A DNA stretch of 64,000 nucleotides from Cypionkella sp. (GTDB taxonomy: Bacteria > Pseudomonadota > Alphaproteobacteria > Rhodobacterales > Rhodobacteraceae): NCBI RefSeq assembly GCF_030652235.1, contig NZ_JAUSBA010000032.1, positions 32,862 to 96,861 on the forward strand, in the 5' to 3' direction. The first letter of the stretch is position 1. Every line of letters begins with the position of its first letter. This document shows, in pieces, positions 37,063 through 46,596 of this stretch. A program made the position numbers and the translations under genes. A model generated the notes under the pieces. It had not been told where the DNA came from and searched no databases. It saw only the letters and a list, made by a program, of their open reading frames with translations.

Positions 37063-39864
37063 ATGAGCCAGAATTTCGCCGCCCGCATCACCCGCCAGCC
37101 CATCGCCTATGACCGCGATCAGGCCGCTGATATTGCCACCAGCTTTGCCGACCTCGCGCCCGATCTGCGCGGTCTGCTGGCCAATACCGCCGGGTGCAGC
37201 CCCTATCTGAAGGCGCTGATGCTGCGCGAGGCGCAATGGCTGCGCGTCGCCCTGACCCTCGCGCCGGAAACCGCCTTCGCCGGGGTGTTGGTGGCGCTGC
37301 ATGATGTGGCGCTTGACCAACTGCCAAACGCGCTGCGCCAAGCCAAACGCCGCGCGGCTTTGCTGACGGCGCTGGCCGATCTGGGCGGGGTGTGGTCGCT
37401 GATGCAGGTGACAGGCGCGCTGACCGATCTTGCCGACCGCGCCGTTGATCTGGCGATGCAAAGACTTGTGGCCGACGAAATCCGCCGTGGCAAACTGCCC
37501 GGAGCCACCCCCGATGATGCGGCCACAGCTGGTGGCATGGTCAGCCTTGCGATGGGCAAGATGGGGGCGGGCGAGTTGAATTACTCCTCGGATATCGACC
37601 TGATCTGCCTGTTCGATCAGGACCGTTACGGCGATGATTGGCAAGACGCCCGCGCCGCTTTCATTCGGGTGACCCGCAAAATGGCGGTGATGCTGTCGGA
37701 TATCACCGCTGAAGGCTATGTTTTTCGCACAGACCTGCGCCTGCGGCCGGATGCTTCTGTGATGCCGGTGTGTCTGTCGATGGCCGCAGCCGAGGCCTAT
37801 TATGAAGCCCAAGGCCGCACATGGGAACGCGCGGCCTATATCAAAGCCCGCCCCTGTGGCGGTGATCTTGCGGCGGGCAATCGCTTTCTGAAAGCCCTGA
37901 CGCCGTTCGTCTGGCGCAAACACCTCGATTTCGCCGCGATCCAAGACGCCCATGACATGCGCCTGCGCATCCGCGAGCATCGTGGCTTGAATGGGGCTGT
38001 CACGGTCGAAGGCCACAATATGAAACTGGGCCAAGGTGGCATCCGCGAGATCGAATTCTTCACCCAAACCCGCCAACTGATCGCCGGGGGGCGTGATGTA
38101 ACCCTGCGCGACCGCACCACTTTGGGTGGTCTTAAGGCCTTGGCCGCGAAAGACTGGTTGCCGCCCGAGGTCGCGACCGACCTGTCGCAGCTTTACACCC
38201 AGCACCGCGAGCTAGAACACCGCATTCAGATGGTGAATGACGAGCAGACCCACAACCTGCCGACCTCCGCCGAAGGCATCGCCCGCATTGCCGCCTTCTG
38301 CGGGCAGGACGAGGCGAGCTTCCGCACAGATCTGCTCGACCGTCTCAGCCGCACTGACCGCCTCACCGAAGGCTTCTTCGCCCCCAGTGCGGTCGAAGCC
38401 GGTCCCGAACTGTCCGATCACGCAGCCCAGATCGTCAAAGGCTGGAGCAGTTATCCCGCCCTGCGTTCTGACCGCGCCCAAGCGATTTTCCTGCGCCTGC
38501 GCCCGGTCTTGCTGAAACGTCTGACCCGCGCCGCCAACCCCGATGAGGCCTTGGTGGCGCTGGATGGCTTCCTCGCGGGGCTGCCCTCGGGCGTGCAAAT
38601 CTTCTCGCTGTTCGAGGCCAACCCGCAACTGGTCGATCTGATCATCGACATCGCAGGCACCGCCCCCGCCTTGGCACGGTATCTGTCGCGCAACGCAAGC
38701 GTGCTGGATGCGGTGATCGGGGGCGCGTTCTTCGCGGCTTGGCCCACAACCGCTGCCCTCATCGCCGAATTGTCCAAACGCCTTGACGATATCCCCGATT
38801 ATGAGCGCAAACTCGACGCCGCCCGGCGCTGGATGAAGGAATGGCACTTCCGCATCGGGGTGCATCATCTGCGCGGCCTGATTGATGGCTTTGAGGCGGG
38901 CAAGCAATATGCCGATCTGGCCGAGGCGGTAATCGCGGCGCTGTGGCCGGTGGTCTGCGCGGATTTTGCCCTGAAACATGGGCAGGCTCCGGGGCGGGGC
39001 GCGGTCGTGCTGGGCATGGGAAGCTTGGGCGCTGGCCGCTTGAATGCGGGGTCCGACCTTGACCTGATCATGATCTATGACGCCGCCGGGGTGGAAAATT
39101 CCGACGGCAAACGCCCGCTCGCGGCGCGGCCCTATTACGCCCGCCTGACGCAAGCGATGGTCACAGCCCTGTCGGCGCAAATGGCGGAAGGGCGGCTTTA
39201 CGAGGTGGACGTGCGGCTGCGGCCTTCGGGGCGGCAAGGGCCGGTTGCAACCTCGATCGAGAGTTTCCGCAACTACCAGACCACCGAGGCTTGGACATGG
39301 GAACATCTCGCTTTGACCCGCGCGCGGGTGCTGGCGGGCGAGCCTACGCTCGCCGCCGAGGTCGAAGCGTTCCGGCGCGAAACCATTGCCAGCAAAGGGC
39401 AGGGGGCCACCGTGCTGAAAGACGTGGCCGACATGCGCGCTCGTCTGGCCGAGGCGAAGCCGGGGGCGGGCGGGTGGGATGCCAAATTTGGCCCCGGCCG
39501 GATGATGGACATCGAACTTCTGGCGCAAACCGTCGCCCTGCAAACCGCCAGCCCCGCGCGCGGGTTGGAACGTCAGATCGCGGCTGGGGGCCAGATCGCA
39601 GGCAAAATCACGGGCGGAACGCTGGCTAAACTGTCGCATTCGGATCAGTCGGCGCTTCTCGATGCCTATAGGTTGTGCTGGCAAATGCAGGCGGCGAGCA
39701 AACTGCTGTCCGACAAGCCGCTGGACCCTGAAACCTTGGGGCTTGGCGGGCGGGCCTTTCTTTTGCGCGAAGCGAACGAGGCCACAACCGAGGCGCTGAC
39801 CAAGCGGCTTGCGCGCGTGGCAGCGCTTGCAGAGCAGGTGATTTCGGCCCATTTGAACGGGTAA
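37063..39864 (+). CDS. glnE: Bifunctional glutamine synthetase adenylyltransferase/deadenylyltransferase
   Basis: GlnE switches glutamine synthetase off and on by adding or removing AMP under PII control. The product is about 933 aa. It has two nucleotidyltransferase domains: GKMGAGELNYSSDIDLICLFD in the first half and GMGSLGAGRLNAGSDLDLIMIYD in the second, each with the DxD metal pair. A helical regulatory linker lies between them. The track's start at 36655 runs through the opposing YbaK gene. MSQNFAARITRQ at 37063 fits the family. It is followed closely by a small ORF. Confidence 0.95.
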   Translation: MSQNFAARITRQPIAYDRDQAADIATSFADLAPDLRGLLANTAGCSPYLKALMLREAQWLRVALTLAPETAFAGVLVALHDVALDQLPNALRQAKRRAALLTALADLGGVWSLMQVTGALTDLADRAVDLAMQRLVADEIRRGKLPGATPDDAATAGGMVSLAMGKMGAGELNYSSDIDLICLFDQDRYGDDWQDARAAFIRVTRKMAVMLSDITAEGYVFRTDLRLRPDASVMPVCLSMAAAEAYYEAQGRTWERAAYIKARPCGGDLAAGNRFLKALTPFVWRKHLDFAAIQDAHDMRLRIREHRGLNGAVTVEGHNMKLGQGGIREIEFFTQTRQLIAGGRDVTLRDRTTLGGLKALAAKDWLPPEVATDLSQLYTQHRELEHRIQMVNDEQTHNLPTSAEGIARIAAFCGQDEASFRTDLLDRLSRTDRLTEGFFAPSAVEAGPELSDHAAQIVKGWSSYPALRSDRAQAIFLRLRPVLLKRLTRAANPDEALVALDGFLAGLPSGVQIFSLFEANPQLVDLIIDIAGTAPALARYLSRNASVLDAVIGGAFFAAWPTTAALIAELSKRLDDIPDYERKLDAARRWMKEWHFRIGVHHLRGLIDGFEAGKQYADLAEAVIAALWPVVCADFALKHGQAPGRGAVVLGMGSLGAGRLNAGSDLDLIMIYDAAGVENSDGKRPLAARPYYARLTQAMVTALSAQMAEGRLYEVDVRLRPSGRQGPVATSIESFRNYQTTEAWTWEHLALTRARVLAGEPTLAAEVEAFRRETIASKGQGATVLKDVADMRARLAEAKPGAGGWDAKFGPGRMMDIELLAQTVALQTASPARGLERQIAAGGQIAGKITGGTLAKLSHSDQSALLDAYRLCWQMQAASKLLSDKPLDPETLGLGGRAFLLREANEATTEALTKRLARVAALAEQVISAHLNG

Positions 39865-39894
39865 TAAGTCGGGTGAAGTATGGGGAGACGCGCG

Positions 39895-40170
39895 GTGGAT
39901 CTATCAGAAGCAGACCCAAAAGGGTTGGTGCGCGAAAGCTACAACATCGAAGGCATCAGCTATGGCGAATGCGGCTCGATCTTCATCGACTGGGTTTTAA
40001 GCCTGCCAGCGGTGGTCAACACCCCCGATTGCATCCGGGCCTTGCTGGCGCATTACGGCATCCCAAACCCCGATCACCCGATGACAAAGGTGCTGACCGA
40101 GGCCTTGACCGCGCCCGAACACCCCAAACGCAGGGGCGGCCGCGCCGCGCGGTTTGCCTCCAATCCATAA
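39895..40170 (+). CDS. Conserved small protein of unknown function (91 aa)
   Basis: The soluble product begins VDLSEADPKGLVRESYNIEG and contains CGSIFIDWVLSLPAV and LLAHYGIPNPDHPMTKVL, ending in a basic tail. It looks like a real gene by codon use, and I believe it is conserved in Rhodobacteraceae, but I know no function. GTG 39895 has GGGGAGA at a good distance and is my choice. ATG 39880 would add five residues. It follows glnE by about 30 bases and could share its transcript. Confidence 0.7.
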   Translation: MDLSEADPKGLVRESYNIEGISYGECGSIFIDWVLSLPAVVNTPDCIRALLAHYGIPNPDHPMTKVLTEALTAPEHPKRRGGRAARFASNP

Positions 40171-40332
40171 GGCAGACCAGGCAAACACGCGCCGATGCCG
40201 CCCATTTTAGGCGACCTGCACCACATAATGTGGTTAAGAAGCGGTAAACCACTAGTCTCTCCCAGCTGGGAAGACATGCGGTGATCAATAGCGGGGGCAA
40301 CGCGCTTCAGCGCCCTCGCCCCCCTGAAAGAT

Positions 40333-40971
40333 TTAGCGCAGCAACACAGCCTCTGCTGCCAGCGTGGTGATCGCCGCCCAATCGCCCTTGAGCATCGCCT
40401 CTTTGGGGGCCACCCAAGAGCCGCCGACGCACAGAATATTCTTCAAGCCAAGGTATTCCCGCGCGTTCTTCAGGCTGATCCCGCCCGTTGGGCAGAACGA
40501 CACCTGCGGAATAGGCGCGCCGATGGATTTTAAATACGGCGCACCGCCGGCCTGCTCTGCGGGGAAGAACTTCTGCACCGTATAGCCCAGTTCCAGCAAC
40601 GCCATGATCTCGGACGCCGTCGCAGCCCCCGGCAACAGCGGCAATTCATATTCCGCACAGGCGTCCAGCAACCGCTCGGTCGCCCCCGGTGAGACCCCAA
40701 ACTTGGCCCCCGCTGCCTTCGCCGCCTTCACATCCGCGGGCGTCAGCAAGGTGCCAGCCCCCACCACACCGCCCGGCACTTCGGACATCGCCCGGATCGC
40801 ATCCAGCGCGCAAGCGGTGCGCAGCGTGACCTCCAGCGCAGGCAGCCCGCCCTTCACCAAAGCTTCGGCCAGCGGTTTGGCATGCGCCAGATCGTCGATC
40901 ACCAGCACCGGCACCACCGGGGCAAGGCGGCAGATTTCGGCGGCAAGGCGGGATTGTTTGCTCGGTTTCAT
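40333..40971 (-). CDS. eda: 2-dehydro-3-deoxyphosphogluconate aldolase (KDPG aldolase)
   Basis: Eda splits KDPG into pyruvate and glyceraldehyde 3-phosphate, the last step of the Entner-Doudoroff pathway. The 212-aa product has ALEVTLRT with the catalytic Glu, FGVSPGATERLLDAC, and the Schiff-base lysine in YTVQKFFPAEQAGG. CPTGGISLKNAREYLGLKN is the phosphate-binding end. The start at 40971 has GGAG seven bases upstream. It follows edd and is controlled with it. A GC-rich hairpin without a T-run lies beyond the stop. Confidence 0.95.
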   Translation of the reverse strand: MKPSKQSRLAAEICRLAPVVPVLVIDDLAHAKPLAEALVKGGLPALEVTLRTACALDAIRAMSEVPGGVVGAGTLLTPADVKAAKAAGAKFGVSPGATERLLDACAEYELPLLPGAATASEIMALLELGYTVQKFFPAEQAGGAPYLKSIGAPIPQVSFCPTGGISLKNAREYLGLKNILCVGGSWVAPKEAMLKGDWAAITTLAAEAVLLR

Positions 40972-41023
40972 CGTGGTCTCCATCCCCATCTTGCGGGGCA
41001 GGTTGAAAGTGCGGAGGCAAAAC

Positions 41024-42829
41024 TTAGATCACCACAGCCGCGCCGGTTTCCGAGGTGCCGACGTTGCGGCGGAACGCCTCGAACAACTCGCGGCCCATGC
41101 CGTGGCGGTTGCCGGAAAGGTCAGCAGTGACAGGTTCGCGGGTATCAAAATCAGCGGCCAGTACCGACAAGGTGCCCGCCACCGCATCCAGACGCACAAT
41201 ATCACCATCGCGCAACCGTGCAAGCGGGCCACCCTTGGCGGCCTCGGGTGAGACGTGGATCGCCGCAGGCACACGGCCAGAAGCCCCCGACATCCGGCCA
41301 TCCGTCACCAAAGCCATCTTCAGCCCGCGATCTTGGCAGACCGACAGCATCGGCGTCAGCGAGTGCAATTCCGGCATCCCATTGGCTTGTGGGCCTTGGA
41401 AGCGCACAACAACTATCGTGTCAGAGGTGAACTCGCCCGCCTTGAACGCCGCTTTCACATCGTTCTGGTCATGGAAAATCCGGCAAGGCGCCTCGATGAT
41501 ATGGCGCTCGGGTGCCACAGCGGACACCTTGATCACGCCACGCCCGAGGTTGCCGGACAGTTGCCGCAGCCCCCCGGTGGGTTGGAACGGATCAGAGACG
41601 GGCCGCAGAATTTTGTCGTTCAGCGTGTGGTTTGAGCCCGGTGTCCAGGTCAGTCGACCATCCAGCAACTTCGGCTCGGTCCGGTAATGCCGCAGACCTT
41701 CGCCCGCCACCGTCTTGGCATCGCCATGCAGCAGGCCATGATCCAGCAATTGCCCGATCATATAGCCCAGCCCGCCCGCCGCGTGGAAATGGTTCACATC
41801 GGCCAGACCATTCGGGTAGACCTTGGCCATCAAAGGCACCGCTTGGCTGATCTCATCAAAATCCGCCAGATCCAGCAGCACGCCCGAAGCCCGCGCCATT
41901 GCAGGCAGGTGCAGCACCAAATTCGTCGAGCCGCCTGTCGCCATCAACCCGACCAGACCGTTGACATAGGCGCGTTCGTCTAGAACCTCGCCCGCCGGGC
42001 GGAAATCATTGCCCAATGCGGTGATCGCCACCGCACGTTCCACCGCATAAGTGGTCAAAGCCTCGCGCAGCGGCGTATTGGGATTCACAAACGACGCACC
42101 CGGCAGGTGCAGGCCCATGAATTCCATCAGCATCTGATTGGTGTTGGCGGTGCCGTAAAACGTGCAGGTGCCGGGGCCGTGGTAGCTGGCCATCTCGGCC
42201 GCCATCAGCTCCTCGCGCCCGACCGCTCCGGTGGCAAACGCATTGCGCACCTTGGATTTTTCGTCATTTGGCAGCCCCGAGGTCATCGGCCCCGCGGGCA
42301 CGAACACCGCTGGAATATGGCCAAACGCCGCCGCCGCCATCACCAGACCGGGGACGATCTTATCACAAACCCCGAGAAACAGCGCCGCGTCAAAAGTGTT
42401 GTGCGACAAAGCCACGCCCGCCGACAATGCAATCACATCGCGCGAGAACAGTGACAACTCCATCCCGGCCTGCCCTTGGGTGACGCCATCGCACATCGCC
42501 GGAACCCCGCCTGCAACCTGCGCTGTGGCACCAGCTTTGCGGGCCGCCTCGCGGATCAGTTTGGGGTAATCCTCATAGGGCTGATGCGCCGAGAGCATGT
42601 CATTATAGGCCGTCACGATGCCGATATTCGGCACCCGCCCTGCGGCCAGCGCCGCCTTATCCGCCCCCATCGCGGCATAGGCATGCGCCTGATTGCCGCA
42701 AGACAGATGCGCGCGCGCCGGACCCTGCGCTGCCGCTGCCGCCAGCCGTGTCAGATAATCGCCCCGCGTCTGCGCCGAGCGCTCGCGGATCCGGTCAGTC
42801 ACGCGGTCAATGGTAGAATTCAACGACAT
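41024..42829 (-). CDS. edd: Phosphogluconate dehydratase
   Basis: Edd is an Fe-S dehydratase turning 6-phosphogluconate into KDPG. The 601-aa product is full length. It shows [38 protein letters not shown] with a cluster cysteine, [27 protein letters not shown], and [18 protein letters not shown] near the C-terminus. The start is [10 protein letters not shown] at 42829 with GAGGT upstream. It is first in the edd-eda operon, with a LacI-type operator about 60 bases before the start. Rhodobacteraceae often use this pathway as the main sugar route. Confidence 0.96.
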   Translation of the reverse strand: MSLNSTIDRVTDRIRERSAQTRGDYLTRLAAAAAQGPARAHLSCGNQAHAYAAMGADKAALAAGRVPNIGIVTAYNDMLSAHQPYEDYPKLIREAARKAGATAQVAGGVPAMCDGVTQGQAGMELSLFSRDVIALSAGVALSHNTFDAALFLGVCDKIVPGLVMAAAAFGHIPAVFVPAGPMTSGLPNDEKSKVRNAFATGAVGREELMAAEMASYHGPGTCTFYGTANTNQMLMEFMGLHLPGASFVNPNTPLREALTTYAVERAVAITALGNDFRPAGEVLDERAYVNGLVGLMATGGSTNLVLHLPAMARASGVLLDLADFDEISQAVPLMAKVYPNGLADVNHFHAAGGLGYMIGQLLDHGLLHGDAKTVAGEGLRHYRTEPKLLDGRLTWTPGSNHTLNDKILRPVSDPFQPTGGLRQLSGNLGRGVIKVSAVAPERHIIEAPCRIFHDQNDVKAAFKAGEFTSDTIVVVRFQGPQANGMPELHSLTPMLSVCQDRGLKMALVTDGRMSGASGRVPAAIHVSPEAAKGGPLARLRDGDIVRLDAVAGTLSVLAADFDTREPVTADLSGNRHGMGRELFEAFRRNVGTSETGAAVVI

Positions 42830-42871
42830 GGGGCACCTCAGGCTTGGCAAAAAAGCTGCAATAGTGGCGTG

Positions 42872-42904
42872 TTTTAGCTGTAACAGATGCTGTTAGCGCT
42901 AACA
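42872..42904 (-). promoter_or_regulatory. LacI-family-type operator pair upstream of edd-eda
   Basis: TGTTAGCGCTAACA (42891-42904) is a perfect 14-base palindrome with the central CG typical of LacI/GalR operators. A second, weaker site TTTTAGCTGTAACA (42872-42885) matches it at 11 of 14 positions, with centres 19 bases apart. On the minus strand a possible -35/-10 (TTGTTA, 17 bases, TACAGC) overlaps both, so repression is the likely mode. No LacI-type gene is in the window. Confidence 0.75.
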
Positions 42905-43122
42905 ACAAGGTTTTGCTGCTGCCGCGCACAAATTCTGATCGTAGGGGGAGGGCGCTGGCCGCAGGTCATTGGCCCGATGCAATCCGGCCACAGTCGCAAA
43001 AGCACCCGTATCATACCTTGATTTGGCGCGATGTTCACCAAAAACCCGCCACATTCGCAGGGCTTTATTTGGTTAATGCCCGACAAGTCTAAAGGCGGCG
43101 GGCCAACCAAAAGGGTGCAGCT

Positions 43123-43815
43123 ATGAAGATGACTTCGATTACCGCACTGGTTCTGGCCTTGAGCCTTTCAGCCTGCGCGCAAACCACCTCTATGTCGACG
43201 CAAAATCAGGTGTCGTCGGATCTGTCGCAAGCTTCGCGCCTGCCGCAAGCCCCCGGCCCGCGCGGCCCAGTGATGCTGCAAGCGGAATATGATGTGAAGG
43301 CGTTGAACGTCATTGTCCCGCGCGCCTTGAAGGTGTCGGAAGCCAATACCTTCCGCCCCAGTGCCGATATCGTCTGGCGCGGTGATCTGCCGGGCGACCG
43401 TTATGCGCAAGTGAAGGCGATCTTTGAGGATGCCGCAGCGCGCAGCACTGCGACGATGCACACGGGCGCACCGGTTGTGGTCGATCTGGAAGTCGTGCGC
43501 TTTCACTGCCTCACTGAGAAAACCCGCTACACCATCGGCGGTGTGCATTCGATGCATTTCCTGATGACGGTGCGAGATGCGGCCACTGGGGCCATCGTGC
43601 AGGGGCCACGCATGATCGTGGCCGATGTCAAAGGTGCAGGCGGGGCGCGGGCGATTGCCGAGGAAGAAGCGGGCCGCACGCAAAAAGTCGTGGTGACCGA
43701 CCGTCTGACCGAAGTGATCCGGCGCGAGCTTTCGGCTCCAGTCACTGTCCTGCCCGCTGCTGCGGTGGTGACGCGGTTTGACGGCACCCCGGCGCAGTTG
43801 GCCAGTATTCAATAA
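43123..43815 (+). CDS. DUF6778 family lipoprotein
   Basis: The 230-aa product is exported as a lipoprotein. The signal ITALVLALSLSACAQ contains the lipobox LSAC with the lipidated cysteine at position 18. The body has alternating beta-type sequence (VIVPRALKVSEANTF, ADIVWRGDLPGDRY) and a helical C-terminal segment. It fits a family I know as DUF6778 in Rhodobacteraceae, of unknown function. It is a single gene, upstream of the RlmI-like gene on the same strand with a 56-base gap. Confidence 0.8.
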   Translation: MKMTSITALVLALSLSACAQTTSMSTQNQVSSDLSQASRLPQAPGPRGPVMLQAEYDVKALNVIVPRALKVSEANTFRPSADIVWRGDLPGDRYAQVKAIFEDAAARSTATMHTGAPVVVDLEVVRFHCLTEKTRYTIGGVHSMHFLMTVRDAATGAIVQGPRMIVADVKGAGGARAIAEEEAGRTQKVVVTDRLTEVIRRELSAPVTVLPAAAVVTRFDGTPAQLASIQ

Positions 43816-43871
43816 GACCGCGCAATAAACGCAGGGCTTTTCACAGCCGAGATATCTTAGTATGGGGGGGC

Positions 43872-45134
43872 ATGAGCTCCCCCATTTCGCATTCCCCCGC
43901 CCCGCATCCCGCCGATGACGCCGACACCGGTTCTGAGACCGTCTCGCGCCGCTATCCCATCGTCCGCCTGCGCCCCAAGGCCGAGGCCCGCGCGTTGCGC
44001 CACGGCTTCCCTTGGGTCTACGCAGATGAATTGGTGACGGACAGGCGGACCAATAACCTTGCGCCCGGCGCTTTGGCGATTCTGGTCGATGCCGATCGCC
44101 GCGATCTCGGTCTGGTCACGGTCAACACCAATTCCAAAATCATCGCCCGGATGCTGGACCGCAACCCCGAGGCGGAACTCGATCAGGCGTGGTTTGAGGC
44201 GAAACTCTCCCGCGCTTTCTCGCTGCGCGACCGTCTCTATGATCAGCCGTTCTACCGTCTGGTGCATGCCGAGGCCGATGGCCTGCCCGGCATCGTCATT
44301 GACCGCTTCGGTGATGTGGCTGTGATCCAGCCCAACGCCGCTTGGGCCGAGGCGCATCTGGATGTGCTGGTCGCGGCTTTGCAGGCGGTGACGGGCGTTC
44401 AAACCGTGGTGAAAAACGCCACCGGACGCTCGCGCGGGCTAGAGGGGCTCAATGAGGAAAATCTGGTGCTGGTGGGGGGCGTTTCCGCGCCGATCCAAGT
44501 GCCGATGAACGGGGCTATCTATCTGGCTGACGTGACCGGAGGCCAGAAAACCGGGCTGTTCTATGACCAACGTCCGAACCATGCCTTCGCGGCTGGCTTT
44601 GCCAAGGGCGGACGCGTGCTGGATATGTTCGCCCATGTCGGCGGCTTTGGTCTGGCGGCTTTGGCGCATGGTGCGGCTTCGGTTCTCGCCGTTGATGCCT
44701 CGGCCCCGGCCTTGGCGCTGGCCGGGCAGGGCGCCGAGGCTTCGGGCTTTGCCGACCGCTTCACCACCCGCCAAGGCGACGCCTTCGACGTGCTGGAAAG
44801 CTTGGGCACAGAGCGCGCGCAATTCGATCTGGTGATCTGCGACCCGCCCGCCTTTGCCCCGGCCAAGCCTGCGCTGGAAGCTGGCCTGCGCGCCTACGAA
44901 CGTATCGCCAGGCTCGCTGCCCCCCTTGTGGCTCCGGGCGGTTATCTGGTGCTCTGTTCGTGCAGCCATGCCGCAGATCTTGCTTCGTTCCGCAACGCCT
45001 CTGCCCGCGGCATCGGGCGCGGGGGCCGTCGTGGCCAGCTTCTGCACACAGGCTTCGCTGGCCCCGATCACCCCATGCTGCCGCAACTGGCAGAAAGCGG
45101 CTATCTTAAGGCCCTGTTCTTCCGGCTGGACTAA
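43872..45134 (+). CDS. RlmI-like class I SAM-dependent 23S rRNA methyltransferase
   Basis: This is a 420-aa protein with an N-terminal PUA-like RNA-binding domain (RLRPKAEARALRHGFPWVYADEL). The Rossmann methyltransferase domain has GRVLDMFAHVGGFGLAALAHGA (the SAM loop), VLAVDASAPAL and the catalytic-cysteine area VICDPPAFAPAK ... LVLCSCSH. RlmI makes m5C1962 in 23S rRNA. The fold assignment is firm; the exact target is inferred. Confidence 0.88.
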   Translation: MSSPISHSPAPHPADDADTGSETVSRRYPIVRLRPKAEARALRHGFPWVYADELVTDRRTNNLAPGALAILVDADRRDLGLVTVNTNSKIIARMLDRNPEAELDQAWFEAKLSRAFSLRDRLYDQPFYRLVHAEADGLPGIVIDRFGDVAVIQPNAAWAEAHLDVLVAALQAVTGVQTVVKNATGRSRGLEGLNEENLVLVGGVSAPIQVPMNGAIYLADVTGGQKTGLFYDQRPNHAFAAGFAKGGRVLDMFAHVGGFGLAALAHGAASVLAVDASAPALALAGQGAEASGFADRFTTRQGDAFDVLESLGTERAQFDLVICDPPAFAPAKPALEAGLRAYERIARLAAPLVAPGGYLVLCSCSHAADLASFRNASARGIGRGGRRGQLLHTGFAGPDHPMLPQLAESGYLKALFFRLD

Positions 45135-45168
45135 AGTGGTTTGCGTTTTCTCTCCACAGAGTAAATCG

Positions 45169-45197
45169 AAAAGCGCCGATATCTTCGGGTGCTTTTT
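45169..45197 (+). terminator. Likely intrinsic terminator after the rlmI-like gene
   Basis: AAAAGC and GCTTTTT flank inner arms CCGA/TCGG, with T-rich sequence at the 3' side on the plus strand. It lies about 35 bases after the methyltransferase stop and before the PIN gene. Confidence 0.6.
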
Positions 45198-45221
45198 GAT
45201 GCAACTTAAACGCGAACCGCT

Positions 45222-45770
45222 GTGAAAGCGGTTCTCGACGCCTGCGTGTTATACCCGACCGTGCTGCGGGAAATCCTGCTGGGCGTGGCGGCCAAGGGGC
45301 TGTACGAGGCGCTGTGGTCTGATCGTATCTTGCGCGAATGGACCCGCGCCACCGCTAAACTTGGGGCCATCGCGCAGGCGCAGGCGGAAATCGAATCCAC
45401 CCTGCTGCGCGCCGCCTTCCCGCGTGGCTGCGTGCGCGAGCAACCGAACATCGAAGCCCGCCTGCTGCTGCCCGACCCCAATGATGTGCATGTGCTGGCC
45501 GTGGCCATCGCAGGCCACGCCGATTGCATCGTCACCTTCAACGCCAAGGATTTCCCGCGCCATCTGCTGGCCGAAGAAGGCCTGGAACGCCGCGACCCTG
45601 ACGGTTTTCTCTGGCAACTGTGGTCGTTTCATCCCCGTGAAGTCACCGAGGTGGTGACCCAAGTGCACGCCACGGCGCAAGCGATGAAGGGCGAGCCTAT
45701 CCCGCTGAAATCTCTATTGAAACGCGCGCAACTGCCAAAGCTGTCGAAAGCGATTCTCGCCGCTGTGTAG
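45222..45770 (+). CDS. PIN domain protein (RSP_2648-type family)
   Basis: The 182-aa product begins MKAVLDACVLYPTVLREILL, with the first acidic PIN residue at Asp6. Further acidic positions appear in LPDPNDVHVLAVAIAGHADCIVTFNAKDFP. PIN folds are usually Mg-dependent RNases, often toxins, but no antitoxin-sized gene precedes it, and I recall the family as a stand-alone Rhodobacteraceae protein. The start is GTG. The TAG stop is provided by the first bases of the inverted repeat at 45767. Confidence 0.8.
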   Translation: MKAVLDACVLYPTVLREILLGVAAKGLYEALWSDRILREWTRATAKLGAIAQAQAEIESTLLRAAFPRGCVREQPNIEARLLLPDPNDVHVLAVAIAGHADCIVTFNAKDFPRHLLAEEGLERRDPDGFLWQLWSFHPREVTEVVTQVHATAQAMKGEPIPLKSLLKRAQLPKLSKAILAAV

Positions 45771-45831
45771 GCTGGGTTTTTAACCCACCTTGCTATGGGG
45801 TTCGGCTTGGTGGGTTAAAAACCCACCCTAC
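45767..45831. repeat. GTAGGGTGGGTTTTTAACCC-type inverted repeat
   Basis: Arms of 23 bases (45767-45789 and 45809-45831) differ at one position, and the two are separated by 19 bases. The outer GTAG of each arm supplies the TAG stop of the gene entering it: the PIN gene from the left and the M48 protease gene from the right. The RNA hairpin would be very stable and could end both transcripts. I recall the same GTAGGGTGGGTT motif as a widespread repeat in proteobacteria. Confidence 0.8.
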
Positions 45832-46514
45832 GTGTCCCGCCAACGTGCGTCTAAAACCTCAATCGCGGCGATCCGGTCATCGGTTTTCGGATGGCTCAAA
45901 AGCCAAGCCGGGGTGCCTGCACCCGCAGACCCAGTCAGGGCCGAAAGCTTGCGAAACAGCGATACCTGTGGGCCCACGCCAATTCCCGCCTTCACCAGCA
46001 AAGCTGCCGCGTAAGCATCGGCCTCAAACTCATCGCGCCGCGACATATGCGCCATCAAGGCCCCCGAGATCATATTGGCAATCCACACGCCAATCCCCGG
46101 CAAAAAGCGATTCAACACGGCTGACAGCATCACGAACACCGCATTTTGCCCGGTGAAATCAATCATCCGCCGCCGGGTGTGGCCCAACGCCACATGCCCC
46201 AACTCGTGTGCTATCACCGAGGCGAGTTCGGCATCCGAAACCTGGCCCTTCGCCTTGCGGTCCAAAAATCCTTGCGTCAGATAAATCTGCCCATCGGGTG
46301 CGGCGAGGCCGTTCACTGCTTCGATCTGATAGACGTTAACCTTGATCTGCGGCAGTTCCAGCGCCACCGCCATGCGCTGCGCCAAAGCCAACAGCCCCGG
46401 ATCGCGCAACGGCTGACTTTGCTCGGCCAGCATCTTCTTGGTGCGCCAAACCGAAAACCGCATCATCAAAAGGCCGTAGCCAATCGCTAGAAGAAAGGGG
46501 AGAAGTTTCAACAT
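45828..46514 (-). CDS. M48 family membrane metalloprotease
   Basis: The 228-aa product has an N-terminal membrane helix (LLPFLLAIGYGLLMMRF), the zinc motif in VIAHELGHVALGH, a second hydrophobic stretch (NAVFVMLSAVLNRFLPGIGV), and the third-ligand region RRDEFEADAYAAALLVKAG. M48 enzymes such as HtpX and BepA clear damaged membrane or periplasmic proteins. The short length and single N-terminal helix make it neither exactly. The start is MLKLLPF at 46514. It follows the VWA gene on the same strand by about 80 bases. Confidence 0.85.
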   Translation of the reverse strand: MLKLLPFLLAIGYGLLMMRFSVWRTKKMLAEQSQPLRDPGLLALAQRMAVALELPQIKVNVYQIEAVNGLAAPDGQIYLTQGFLDRKAKGQVSDAELASVIAHELGHVALGHTRRRMIDFTGQNAVFVMLSAVLNRFLPGIGVWIANMISGALMAHMSRRDEFEADAYAAALLVKAGIGVGPQVSLFRKLSALTGSAGAGTPAWLLSHPKTDDRIAAIEVLDARWRDT

Positions 46515-46596
46515 GCGCTTGATATGGGGCAGCTCGACCGCGCTGCAAGCCACGATCGGCCGATTTCACGCCGCGTGCCGCACCAAGCCCCGTGCA

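Noticed and set aside
38212-39852. 546-aa open frame on the minus strand opposite glnE
   Set aside because: glnE is unambiguous here, and the antisense product is low-complexity Gln/His/Arg sequence typical of reverse frames.
40232-40250. CtrA-box-like GGTTAAGAAGCGGTAAACC
   Set aside because: One mismatch from TTAA-N7-TTAA, but it lies between two converging gene ends with no promoter to control, so chance is more likely.
40284-40318. GC-rich nested hairpin after eda
   Set aside because: The stem is good, but no T-run follows on either strand, so I do not call it an intrinsic terminator.
42874-43110. 78-aa minus ORF between edd and the DUF6778 gene
   Set aside because: It overlaps the edd promoter and operator, has odd composition and no good ribosome site.
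45222-45770. PIN protein as toxin of a toxin-antitoxin pair
   Set aside because: No small antitoxin ORF precedes or overlaps it. The upstream neighbour is a methyltransferase with its own terminator.
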